NCBI GenBank assembly: GCA_021234155.1
Contig: JAJEKV010000028.1
Span: forward strand, 7,347,268-7,411,267
Origin: Isoetes taiwanensis
Taxonomy: Eukaryota; Streptophyta; Lycopodiopsida; Isoetales; Isoetaceae
Reading direction: 5' to 3'
DNA length: 64,000 nt
The notes under the pieces were generated by a model. That model made no database searches and was not told where the DNA came from. It saw only the letters and a program-made list of their open reading frames with translations. How positions within the stretch are numbered: position 1 is the first letter of the stretch; each line of letters starts with the position of its first letter. Of this stretch, positions 50,001 through 60,143 are shown piece after piece. The translations under genes and the position numbers were made by a program.

Positions 50001-51300
50001 CATATAGATCTTATATCAACCATCATGCAAGTCATATTGAAGTTCTATTTATAGATCATTGGTGGAGATCTAAGCAACCGATAGTGGAAAGATGTGCCTA
50101 TCCCCGTAAATTATAGCTTAAATGTTGATAATTGTTGGCACATATCATGAAGGAAAGATATTTTGCAATAAATCAAGAAACTATGCTTGGAAAAGTTAGC
50201 AACCTCCCTATACCATGGAGGCATGAGACCAATGTCCCAGGTATTGGAATGATGCCCGGATGTGATCCTTCTACGGAGTTTAAGATTACAACTAGTAAAA
50301 AAGGGGTCCCAATTATTAGACTTCGATTGAAGTTTTTTTTGAACATTGGTGAAATATTAGAGAAGTACATTTGATACTCTGATTTTGTTCAAAATTGCAT
50401 CAATGAAGTTACTAAACAGATGGAAACAACTAAAATAAAGGTGCTGCTTTTGGAGGTTGCCTCCATGAACTAAGGGGCAAATTAGAAAATCTGGATTCAA
50501 AGTCATGTTTTAACTTGACTAAGCATTGAAATTTAACCCTAAGAACATTTGGAAACAAAATTCCCGGCTTATTTCTACCTTTATCTTCCAAAAAGAAACT
50601 ATTGTTTGTCCCCACCCTATTAGGAAGCTCCTTATTTTATATGGCAACTTTGTAATCCACAGAATAAAGCTTTCTTTAGAATGCAAGGAAAATAGTTAAC
50701 ATAAATTCTTGAAGCACAATGGACTCTTAAAACAAATCGAATATCTTACCTTTTATGGGTCTACGGAGCATCTTCACTCTCTAAGCCATTTAATCGGGCT
50801 TAAAATGGTAGGCTAAGTTTTGCATTATATAAAATTCATTGGATCAAGAAGGAGTTCATCAAGGTGTTATTTGCCATAATGAGTTGTGCGAAATATATGG
50901 AGAAGATCCTATAGTTCTCAATTATAGCTCTGGTTTTGCTGCAGTAAACACATCCAAAGAAGATTTTGGTGGCCAAAACATGATGAGTACCCAACTTGTT
51001 TTCATGTTTTCTCGACTGGATAGTGGTTTAAGTTTTTCAAAGTAATCTTCGTGATCGATGGAATTCGCTTTTCTTGTGTTGTAAAGGGATATGTAACCTA
51101 TTTCACTGTCCTCGCTCGGGTACACATCCTCGGGCCAAAGGTCGCCTTGCCCATTCCTATGGTTTATTCCTTCCAATCCATCATTTGCCCCTTCAATATT
51201 GAACCTTCATCACAAGAATTATCAAGCCTTAAAATAAAATCTGCATAGACATAATTTATGGAACTCCTCCTAGAAACATATCCTTTTGAATACATGGCCG
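47070..51300 (+). other. Blended sequence: two repeat segments interleaved
   Basis: Words of 5-25 bases alternate between two different templates. One is the expected counterpart (20,350-24,540); the other is a segment 2.4-2.9 kb upstream of it (17,440-22,120). For example 48,240 onward takes 'atgtgggggttttcatc' from 21,457, then 'accttacgcacgcttgtct' from 18,667, then returns to 21,620. 48,690 onward mixes R ('tgtgttgtaa') with the LINE 5' repeats ('ccatatgtcttttataatc'). No annotation of genes or elements should be drawn from this stretch. Confidence 0.85.
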
Positions 51301-51480
51301 TTTAATTTATTTTGTTTGACATATATGGAAGAGGTTATCATTATGTTTATTCAATGCAATATGGCAATGTTAATTGTTTTCTGGGTTTAGACTAAAGAAC
51401 CACGGGTCAATTTGTAAAATTTAGAAACTTGCATTTGGACTTTAAAAATCGCATATTTAAAGAGGATCTTGTTAAGCGTA
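51298..51480 (+). repeat. Repeat family R, terminal fragment (unit 2)
   Basis: Counterpart of 24,530-24,720, where the two templates of the blended stretch become identical and the sequence is clean again. It is followed by a T-rich run. Confidence 0.6.
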
Positions 51481-51959
51481 AAGCGCCTTCTTTCTTTCTT
51501 TTTTAGCACAGCCCTACGGACCTCGGCCTTTCGATTTCTAGCCTATCCGTGTAATTTCCATGTCGCATCAAAATTTGATGTGGGGTTATTTTACCATCAG
51601 ATCTCTACTTTACAAATCTAAGGCGGAAAAATTAGAAAATGGGCAAAAATAGACACCCGGAGGAAGGGTCGGGGAAATAACTTATTCTTCGCGTTATTGC
51701 ATCATCGAGATTGCGTGCTATTGAGTTTAAGTTTGTGCTATTGATTTGGTTTCACTCTCGGGAAAGAAGCAGGTCGACCGATACATTAGCGCCTCGCTTT
51801 TCTTTTCTTTTTTGGCATGTGCTCGTGTTTCTTTTCTGCCTTTCTCTGCGAGGAGGTCTGGTGATAAGCTCACGCAGCCATAGTCCTTGGCCCACGGCTG
51901 GCTTTATATCAAGATTGCACGATGTTTTGCTTTCTTTCATGTTTATTTCTTGTTAACTA

Positions 51960-53260
51960 AATAAATTTGATGGCCCGAGTTAGATGGGATACTTGGCGTT
52001 CATTGTTCGCCGTAACATTTGAAGGCAAAGGTATAACATGAAGTAACAATCTGCTCTGCCGAATTGACCGCAATTCTTCTTCTCGCATCGGGGAACCACC
52101 TTTGAGGTTTCCCAAAAACATAATCTATCGGATGCTAGATTCAATAAATATTCTACAAAAATTTAGATGTAATGCCCATTAAATGGTATCTAAAAGCGGT
52201 GTAAAAGGCTACGTAGCAGGATGCTTTATCACTTTGTGGTTGGCTTAGGGAAAATAGTTAAAAAAGAAAGACTTAGAATCTTGAATTCTGATATACGAGG
52301 CCATTTCATATTTTATTTTTAGATCCATCCATAAAAGCCTCGATTTTGCAGCATTTTCCTTTGGAGTCCATATCCACTTTCCTTGGAAAGCTCCATTTTT
52401 TTACGGGAAGAGATGCACTATGGAATTGGATGTGAGCGTAATAAAAAGTCTTGGTGCCTTCTTGGATAGTGTGTGAATTTGTAAGTAGATGGTTGCATAA
52501 AATTGATCAAGTAATGAAACCATCATCCCGCTGTTGTGTTTGCATAGGCGTGCTACGTTAAAGCTTTATAGAGGCTGATATGTTTCTTGGATAACTCACC
52601 ATTATTATCAAGATGGAAAATCTTACGAATCACAGATATTAAATTTGCTTTCTTCATATAGGAGATCCTTATAGTTAATTTAATGGTTTGGATTACACGC
52701 ATTGGTTTGGCCAAGTTATTTGAGACAATCTACTTGACACTTATGTAGTTTGATACTATAGCTTTCTCACAAGTTTGGCAAGGGATTTCCACGGGGTATC
52801 AACATTGTAAAGTATTCTTTATGCTTAGATAGTAGATAATAGAAATGGAATAATGAATTTAATTCCTTGAAGCCGGAACAATCTAGTGGCGATAGAGACG
52901 ATGTTCTAAAGCGAGGTTGGTAACTACTAAGGATGCTTACGCATTTGGAGCTTAAGTTGTTAAAGCCCAGGTGTTATTGTATGTTTATAGGTGTTAACAT
53001 CGATTTCATTGTTGATTCAAGTGTCGAAAAAATTCTTAAGTATTGAAGATATTGAGTTTGTGTTAAGGTATGCCATGATGTTTTTGGTTTTTGGTTTGTT
53101 CGAGGGATTTTCTTTGCCCACTTATTCTTGGCTGGCTTGTACTTATTCGGGTTCTAAGAAGATAGATTGGCCAGTGCTATGGTCAGCCTTATGTACAAGA
53201 ATTCCTGGAGTTAGTAACACATACAAAAGCTTTGAGAAATATAGGCAAGGTCTCGCTATA
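51960..53260 (+). pseudogene. UTP20/DRIM-like fragment (unit 2)
   Basis: Copy of 25,217-26,485. The 'IEDIEFVLR' exon is intact (in the frame at 52,991-53,302), but the exon equivalent to 25,850 is altered ('aagatggaaaatcttacg'), the 'GDRELDVLK' exon reads 'gatagagacgatgttc' with lost bases, and 'YVQEFLAE' is disrupted. Changes cluster at CAG, CTG and GC-rich words. Confidence 0.55.
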
Positions 53261-53335
53261 CTATTAGCGGTTTATAAATGCTGGAGCAAGGCAGGGAATT
53301 AAAGCAGTTTTATGCTATAGGTTCTTGTAAACCTT

Positions 53336-53953
53336 ACAATATCAAGGCGTACACTACCCGGCGCCACATAAATCCCGCATTGGAGCGAGGCCCGCCCAAT
53401 GCTACTGCGTGCCCGCTTGCCCATGAAAGCGGACTCATTGCGCTCCATTAAGCTGCAAAGGGCATCATCTTCCAGTTGAGGCGGGCGGATGGTTGGTGAG
53501 CCGGGCTCTGTCGATCTTTGCCGAAATGGTCGGCCCAGGGGATGGATCTCCGCCTTACCGGCTTCAAAGTTGCTTGACGCTATGATTAAATTGGACTGGC
53601 TTTATCTTTGAGGTTAGTGGAACTTTGACCAGCGTTACATGTGGAGCGTGATGAGCCTGACGCATCCGTCGGTGCTAGGATCATACCTTCGAGGAGGTTA
53701 TGAACATCTGAGATCAGGTATGTCCTCAGGGCACCACTTGACTTAATAACCATATACGACTGATGTATGCTTGTACGGTTTGAAAGCTGACATTCTTACA
53801 ATACTTGCAGTTTTCCCTCAAAACCCTTAGGTGAGGGGTTTTAACAGGACATTAATAAGTTTGTTGCCTCCTTATATGGAGTCCCATGAGCCGATTGGCT
53901 CGATGGGCAATAAAAATCATTCTCATTCTCATTCGATAACAGCAATATCAAGA
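53336..53953 (+). mobile_element. 5'-truncated LINE with target-site duplication (unit 2)
   Basis: Same insertion as 26,571-27,184. Flanks read 'acaatatcaag' (53,336-53,346) and 'gcaatatcaaga' (53,942-53,953). It ends with ATTCTC units. Confidence 0.82.
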
Positions 53954-54740
53954 TAATCGGGCCTTATAATAGCGCCATCCGGTGAAATGGTTAAAGTTTC
54001 CCCTTCCTTTGGAAGGAATTACTCATGAAGGATCTAGATAAAGTGTGATACACCAAATCCCCGATTCACCTAGTTCGGATAGATCCCTTTCAAAGAGAAA
54101 GAAATTTAGCATCATTGGCTAAAATACTATTTTTAGGTGTTCTCCAATTTGCGAAGCCCAAATCCTCATTTAGTAGGATACCTTTTATTGGAATGACTAA
54201 CCTTTCCACGACTAAGCACACGCGCAATTCATAGAGAGTTAAAGATTTTATGTTCATAGTCCAAGAATTGTTTTGATTAATCTTTATTTTGGGCCGATCT
54301 ATACTTTCGAGGGAAAACAATGAGGTTTTGAAGCCCAAAGGCAACCTTTTTAAGGACACTACTAAGTCTTCTTGAAGAAAATGCTTGCTCTTCCCTGGCC
54401 ATCCCTTCTTGAACCCACTTTAGCACACAAATGATTTACGCGCATGTATAGATTTAACGAGCTCCAAATTAAAATAGAAGCTGACTTTGATTTCCAGCAC
54501 GCTATTTTTTCTTTTCTATTTGTTTCAAATAGCCCATAAGGCAAAGATGCCAAAGCATATGTTACATTCTGAGTTGATGACACACTCACGCTCTTCTCTA
54601 TCCACTGTTCCATTTGCTCAATCCACATTTGCTCATTGCCTTCTCCAAATTGTGACATTATTTTATGCTCATCGGACCAGGAAGATCACGCTATTATAAT
54701 TCATCCCTATTTCAAAAACATAGTTAAATAAGCTTGACAA
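53954..54740 (+). other. Spacer (unit 2 copy of 27,185-27,960)
   Basis: No supported gene; a 98-codon minus-strand frame at 54,658-54,362 is not conserved in unit 1. Confidence 0.4.
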
Positions 54741-54751
54741 AATGATTCACG

Positions 54752-55085
54752 GTTTGGTCATGCGTTTGTCGAGCGCTACTGACAAACGAGAATAATATGC
54801 TTTATCGCGACTTATCTTTTCCCTTTCTTCCACTTCGCCGATGTAGGCTACGCGTGAAGGATACTTTTGAAGCCCGGATGATAAATGAATCATTGAGAGT
54901 AGGTTACTTTGTTTTCACATGAATGGTTACTGTTCATGAGCATGAGAATGGGCTGCAAGAGAGTCAGTCATTCGTCTTAAGTTGTCCATAGATTTGGCAA
55001 AGCTGCAACATATGAAAATTTAAATGTCAGCAATACATTTGCTTTGCCCAAATGTGTCTTGAACTGGCCCGATTCGGCTTGTAGG
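54752..55085 (-). pseudogene. Callose synthase fragment (unit 2)
   Basis: Copy of 27,971-28,310. On the minus strand 'GCTTTGCCAAATCTATGG' and 'GTAGCCTACATCGG' can still be placed, but the 'QIYGQRRREPDP' block has lost bases ('gcaagagagtcagtcattcg' on plus) and the exon 1 donor is changed. It is more broken than unit 1. Confidence 0.6.
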
Positions 55086-55089
55086 GAAG

Positions 55090-55755
55090 AAATTGTTTGG
55101 AACTTGTTTTTTAGTCTGAGGGTTCCAGCCCGAAGTAATCATAAAATCGACTATTGACAATTAGATGGCGCTAGAAACAAAAATGGGTTTCTTTTCCCAT
55201 TTCCACCGCTCACGCCAAAACAACATACAAAGAATATAAAGTGGGGAGATCAACTAGAGTTATCTAGGTCCACGAAACAAAACTTGCTATTTAGCGGCTT
55301 AAAGCTATAAAGATCACGTGAAGATTATTTAATTTCATTAGCGAAGATGTTCTTATAAGTTCAACCATTATGTAAGGGGAAATAAAAGGTCTCAATAACG
55401 GCGAGATTCCTAAGTATAGAGATTAATGTCTTCTTATAAAAAGTGTATCCTTGAGCGAGCGTATACTAATAGATTTTGTATTTTGCTCTAGCTTGCTACA
55501 TTATAATATTTTACATTTGCAAAAGACTACATTATAATATCATGTTGTTGCAAAAGAACGATGCGATTTAGGAAATATAATGAATAGCTAGGTTTTAACA
55601 TATTTTCTGGAGTTCTTTGCTTTCTAGACCAACTTGCTTCGAAACGGAGAGGATGTTTTAATTGTTTGGGTGATCAAAGGCCTAGAAGAGTTTTGTTGAA
55701 TTGATATAGATGAAATTCGGCATCCTCTAGTGGTAGTCTAGCGTCTTTTACCATT
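55090..55755 (+). other. AT-rich spacer (unit 2 copy of 28,320-28,970)
   Basis: No gene is supported. Confidence 0.45.
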
Positions 55756-55756
55756 T

Positions 55757-55990
55757 TGTTAAAGGTTCATTCTAGGCATGTTAAACATGTAAAGGGACGT
55801 GGCGTGATGGAGGGAGGGAAGGCCATCAATATCGTAAAACTTTATGCTTCCAGAATTTGACAAGGATTGTAAATCGTTCTTTGATGTATATCATATGCGA
55901 AAGTTTCAATTGGGATTTGAAGCGGAGTTTGGGCGTACTTCGTCGAGGTATAATGTCGTCTGATAAGGTAATTCACGGACAACTTAAAAT
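55757..55990 (+). pseudogene. PPR gene fragment (unit 2, second)
   Basis: Copy of 28,975-29,190. Words 'ggttcattctaggcatgtta' and 'tcttgatgtatatcat'-like remain, but frames are lost. It is recognised through alignment with unit 1. Confidence 0.45.
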
Positions 55991-56777
55991 TTATTTCCTA
56001 ATCATTTGTTATTTTTCAGTAAGCTTCAGTCTTGCTAAATGTAGAGGGCTATTTGAGAATCACTTATATGACATTAATGTTCTTGGTAATGTTTTACGGG
56101 ATGCTAGCAATTTTAGTGAACATTTGTGAGCTTGTAAATTTGGCCTTGTGGAACATTGAAGAAGCCCTAAAAAAAGCAACAAAGACTAAAAATTAAATTA
56201 GGAAAATCTAAACACTTACCTCTCAAGTTTAGAAAATATAAATTGTCCAAAAAAGAAACATAAAGTATTTAGCTCAAATAGCGTATTAATTAAAATGGAA
56301 CTAACTTCAATAGCGTAAGTTGTGAATCTTGATTACAAAGAAAAAATAATAAATAAAAAAAGCCATGAGGCAGATTTAGATGAATTTGAGGTTGTTAGGA
56401 AAATTTACCTAATCTACAATGTTTCTAAAGGCAAACTTTCGAACTTGAGGCCTCAAGTATCACCCATTTGACATTTGAGAAGCATGTTTGCAAAACTTTC
56501 GGGTATAGATGGAACTTGGCCATTAGATGTCTATAATGTAGTAAATACTCATAAATACGAGCAATATAAATGACTTAAATATCATTTTAGAAGTGTTCCA
56601 CATCTACAAATGGTAATAAGACTTGTTGAATCAACCTTATCGATCATTAACAATGAGAGCCTTCTGCAGTGCAATGGCATTATAAAGTCTAATCACTAAT
56701 CGTAAAAGCCTAACAAAATTGGTCTTGCCTACACCCACAGGTCTTCACAAGTGCCTTTGCTCAGATTTCCTTTTTTT

Positions 56778-57236
56778 GGTTTGTGTAAATCCTTTTAGCT
56801 ATTGTTAACACATTGAATAGAATAGAATAGAATAGAGGCTTATTTGGCCTCATTAGAGGAAGTAAGTATATTGGTGATGAAACAATTAATGATGAATGTA
56901 TATATGTGATATTTATCCTTGGTTAGAAATGGGTCAACATTGGTAAAACATGTTAATGAGAGCAATCTAAAAGGGAAAAAGAATGGGCGGGTAAAAAAAT
57001 GTGGCTGAAGTCACTTGGGAATTGATGTGAGACAAATGGTGGAAGAGCGGCTCTAAAAGGCGGGTTACCTCCCAAAATTGACAGTTAAGTGACGGAAGGC
57101 TGCTGGCATATGCAGCAGAAGCATTTATCCAGGTAAAAATGGTCTTAAATAAACTCTAACTCTAAAAAATATGAGCTACGATTTTGGTAGCGAGGAGTCA
57201 GAGAGGAAGAAGAAGCGCCCGACAGAGACGGTTAGG
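56778..57236 (+). promoter_or_regulatory. Module Q, fifth copy: upstream region of the carboxylesterase gene
   Basis: Matches the lead of Q at 29,995-30,440 base for base with small differences, including the (GAATA) run (about 56,814-56,838), 'gtaaaacatgttaatg', the tract 'ggtcttaaataaactctaac' and the ATG. It occupies the position of promoter and 5' UTR of the gene at 57,171. Homology continues roughly 65 bases past the ATG (through 'gaagaagaagcgcc') and then stops. 'taaataaa' 20-30 bases before the ATG is the only TATA-like word near the start. Confidence 0.65.
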
Positions 57237-58207
57237 CTACCATTGGTTCCTCCTTTCAGTCTTAAGCTTCTTGCAAAGCTTGTAAAAATGGCAAATTATA
57301 TAGTCCGGCGAAAAAATTACACAATAAATAGGAGGATAGCAGATCTGCTGGAGATCCCTGTTCCGGCGGGAATGACGCCTGTAAAAGGAGTAAAAGCCAA
57401 AGATATCGCAATAGATGAGTCTAGCGGAGTTTGGGTTCGAATCTTTAGCCCTTGCCCTAATCTTAAAGCTTCCAAGGTTCCGGTGGTCTTTTACTACCAT
57501 GGCGGAGGATTTGCGGTACTAAAACCAAATGTTTTGCTCTATGATATCTTCTGCAGACTTCTTGCAAAACAGGGGAACTGCATTGTTATTTCCACGCATT
57601 ACAGAAGGTCGCCGGAGTATAGGTTTCCTACAGCACACGAAGATAGTTTTAGTGTTTTAAAATGGCTTCAAAGCACAAAACATGAATATATTCCAGAAAA
57701 TGCTGATCTATCTAGATGTTTTTAGCTGGGGATAGTGCAGGAGGAAATATTGTGCATCATATTGGATGCAGAGCTGCTATAGAAGATATGAATCCTCTGC
57801 AAATCCGCGGGCATGTATTGATCCAGCCATATTTTGGAGGGGAAGAACGCACAGATTCTGAGCTTAGGATTGTAAACGGGCTTCTATTTTCCCTTGAAAG
57901 TGGAGATTGGCATTGGAGAGCATACCTTCCTGAAGGAGAAAATAGAGACCACCCTATTTGCAATGTTTTCGGACCAAGGTCTGATGATATTTCAGGGTTG
58001 AATCTGCCTTCTTCTCTTGTGATTGTGGGTGATCATGATACTCTTCAGGATTGGCAGATGAGATATGTTGAAGGCATGAAAAAGGCAAATAAGGATGTGG
58101 ATCTGAAATTTTACAAGGGTGCTATTCATGCCTTCCACATATTTCACCCCTACAAATTAGCTCACCAGGTCTTAGATGACATCTGTAACTTTCTCAATCA
58201 ACATTAG
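57171..58207 (+). CDS. Plant carboxylesterase (CXE class, alpha/beta hydrolase) with one frameshift
   Basis: A single-exon gene of about 345 codons, the usual size for plant CXE/GID1-type hydrolases. Residues 1-183 are read from 57,171. At 57,719-57,723 a run of five T breaks the frame at 'LSRCF', and translation resumes one frame over with 'FLAGDSAGGNIVHH'. A sixth T would restore the usual family wording. Visible motifs: oxyanion-hole 'HGGGF' (near residue 110), nucleophile serine in 'GDSAGGN', acid 'VGDHDTLQDW', and histidine in 'GAIHAFHIF'. Retention of the His argues for an active esterase rather than the gibberellin receptor GID1, in which this position is replaced. The family hydrolyses small esters, often hormones or specialised metabolites, in the cytosol. 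The start ATG is chosen because the reading begins at the end of the shared Q lead. The frame error may be real or a homopolymer error. Confidence 0.85.
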
Positions 58208-58305
58208 TAATAACCCCTCATAAATTGCTACATATTCCTTGTGGCTGAATCATTAGCTATACATTTTTTTAACGCAAGAACATAGAAATCTGTAGGCAAC
58301 TTGTT

Positions 58306-59530
58306 GACAGTCAGCTTCAGTTTAATACTGCTGTTGGAAATACTCTTGTGGATGCGTACTCTAAATGCCAGAGCTTGAAGGAGGCAGAAAAAGTGTTCAC
58401 TGCATTGCCAAACCGGAATATAGTGTGTTGCAATTTGACAGGGAAGTACACTGGTGGGTATGTATGCCAAATATGGGACCCTCGAGGAGGCATACAATGT
58501 CTTCAAAAGCCTTGCCAAGAAGGGGTATAATTGGGCATAATGGTTGCAGGGTATGCCAACCAAGGCAAAGGCCATGATGCCCTAGAATGTTTCAAAATCA
58601 TGCAAAAACCAAGGCATGAAGCCAATCAAAATCATCTTTCTAGGTGCGTTGAAGGCATGCAGTAGTATAGGCTCTCTAGTTCAGGGCCGATTCATCCATG
58701 AACAGATGATTGACAATGATCTCCTATCTGACATTGCGATTGGCATTACCCTTGTTGTTATGTACACAAAAGCTGGAAGCCTGGAGGAGGCACTTAGACT
58801 GTTTTTCTGATTACCCAGGCAAGATGTGGTATCATGGAGTGCAGTGATTGCAGGATATGATCAACATGGTAAAAGCAAGTTTGCAGTAGAATCCTACATC
58901 AGCATGCCTGAGAAAATAAAACCTGATAAGCTCATGTTTTCAAGTATGTTACAGGCATGTGCTGAGATAGGTACCATAAGTCAAAACCAGCATATCCATG
59001 AGCAAATAGTTGAAGATGGTAATCATTTTGAGATTGTTATACGAAGTGCACTTGTTAACATGTCTTCCAAGTGCGGAAGCCTGTTAGAAGCATCCAAAGT
59101 CTTTGACGAATTGCCAAATAAGAATATAGTTTTTCGAGTGCCATGATCACCAGATGTGCTCAGGTTGGTGAAGCTGGATTGTTTGGAGAGTGCTTTGAGA
59201 ATATGAAAAATCATGGAATTTAACCCAATGATGTTGTATTCCTTGGCATACTCTCAACACTCAATCGTGTGGGTTTGGCAGATGAAGGTGTAGCCAGGTC
59301 TATAGTGAATTCAATGGCTTAAACTTTAGCCTACTTCGCATCACATGCATGGTGGAACTTTTAAGCCATGCAGGATGTTTTAAAGAGGCAGAAGATTTTA
59401 TTGCTTTTACCGTGAAAATGACGTTTGTCTGTGGATGTCTTTGCTCAGTGCATGCAACTAGGAAGAAAATGCTTTGATGAATCACCTGGCATCAGAGTGT
59501 TGAGTGCGTTATCAAGCAGTTGTAGCATAG
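58306..59530 (+). pseudogene. PLS-class PPR gene, broken
   Basis: PPR motifs follow in order but in changing frames: 'VGNTLVDAYSKCQSLKEAEK' and 'VFTALPNRNIV' (58,330-58,430), 'YAKYGTLEEAYNVFKSLAKK' (58,455-58,525), 'MVAGYANQGKGHDALECFK', 'IIFLGALKACSSIGSLVQGR' and 'FIHEQMIDND' (58,616-58,730), 'YTKAGSLEEALRLF', 'DVVSWSAVIAGYDQHGKS' (58,820-58,880), 'MFSSMLQACAEIGTISQNQH', 'ALVNMSSKCGSLLEASKVFD', then 'VFLGILSTLNRVGLADEG' (59,230-59,290). Proteins of this family bind organelle RNA, often for C-to-U editing. At least five stops or shifts, no N-terminus and no E/DYW end mark it as a pseudogene. It lies 100 bases behind the carboxylesterase in the same direction. Confidence 0.85.
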
Positions 59531-59841
59531 CCAGTGTGCATCATGATCCTTTCGCTTAGCTTCCAATTATTGACACACATGTGATCACGCATTACACTCC
59601 TGCAATATGCCAATACAGTATCATCAGCATGTTTTTATGATTTGAAACTGAATTTGCTCCAAGAAACCAAGAACTTGCTATTTCTCAAGTTTTCTTAAAG
59701 AAATGTGGAGGTTGATTCCAAGGCTCAATAGAATATTAGAATAAGGGAGGATTAAACAAAGAATCCAAGAGATTTAAAGACATATGTTTTCTGATAATCA
59801 TCTCAAATTCTGATGTAGAATCGGCAGATTGTGTTATGAGA

Positions 59842-59947
59842 GGGATAACACCCTGAACGAGAGTGTTATGCCCTATTATAACAATCAGGGCTGAGGCACG
59901 AGATTGCCATGGTAGGGCATAACACTGGAGTTCGAGGGTATTATCCC
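59842..59947. repeat. Imperfect foldback, 34/35-base arms
   Basis: The left arm 59,842-59,875 (starting 'gggataacaccctgaa') and right arm 59,913-59,947 (ending 'gggtattatccc') are inverted copies with about 30 of 34 positions paired and one bulge, around a 37-base loop. The size resembles a plant miRNA precursor or the fold of a small inverted-repeat transposon. No open frame is associated. Confidence 0.7.
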
Positions 59948-60050
59948 ATGCAGCTCTAGAGTTTTATGGCCATCTTCCTTAACAAGCTAGGCATTTATAA
60001 ATGGGTAACATCACTACAACCAACGGCTGAGATTTGACCTTAGCTGGGTG

Positions 60051-60143
60051 AGTAGTGAATATTGTTAAATCCTACACCAAATAAGGCTAGTGGGTGAAGG
60101 ATTGGGGAGTAGTGAATATTGTTAAATCCTACACCAAATAAGG
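60051..60143 (+). repeat. 36-base direct repeat
   Basis: The words 'agtagtgaatattgttaaat' and 'cctacaccaaataagg' occur together at 60,051-60,086 and identically at 60,108-60,143, offset 57. This is a recent local duplication in a non-coding stretch. Confidence 0.85.

Larger units (their letters stand above)
32431..57236 (+). repeat. Tandem unit 2 of a ~26.8 kb duplication
   Basis: Second copy of the block, collinear with 5,615-30,440. It ends where the third Q module becomes the 5' end of the carboxylesterase gene, so it lacks the counterpart of 30,440-32,430. Small indels are frequent relative to unit 1, mostly at CAG/CTG sites, and 47,070-51,300 is a blended sequence. Reading frames are more broken than in unit 1 (for example the UTP20 and callose synthase exons), while the LINE endonuclease frame at 43,200-43,631 happens to be better preserved. 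Confidence 0.88.

Noticed and set aside
47070-51300. Gene conversion or recombination as cause of the mosaic
   Set aside because: Switching every few bases over 4 kb with constant register is not a known recombination pattern; a consensus artefact is simpler.
57171-58207. GID1 gibberellin receptor
   Set aside because: The catalytic histidine context 'GAIHAFHIF' is retained, which is lost in GID1; ordinary CXE is the better call.
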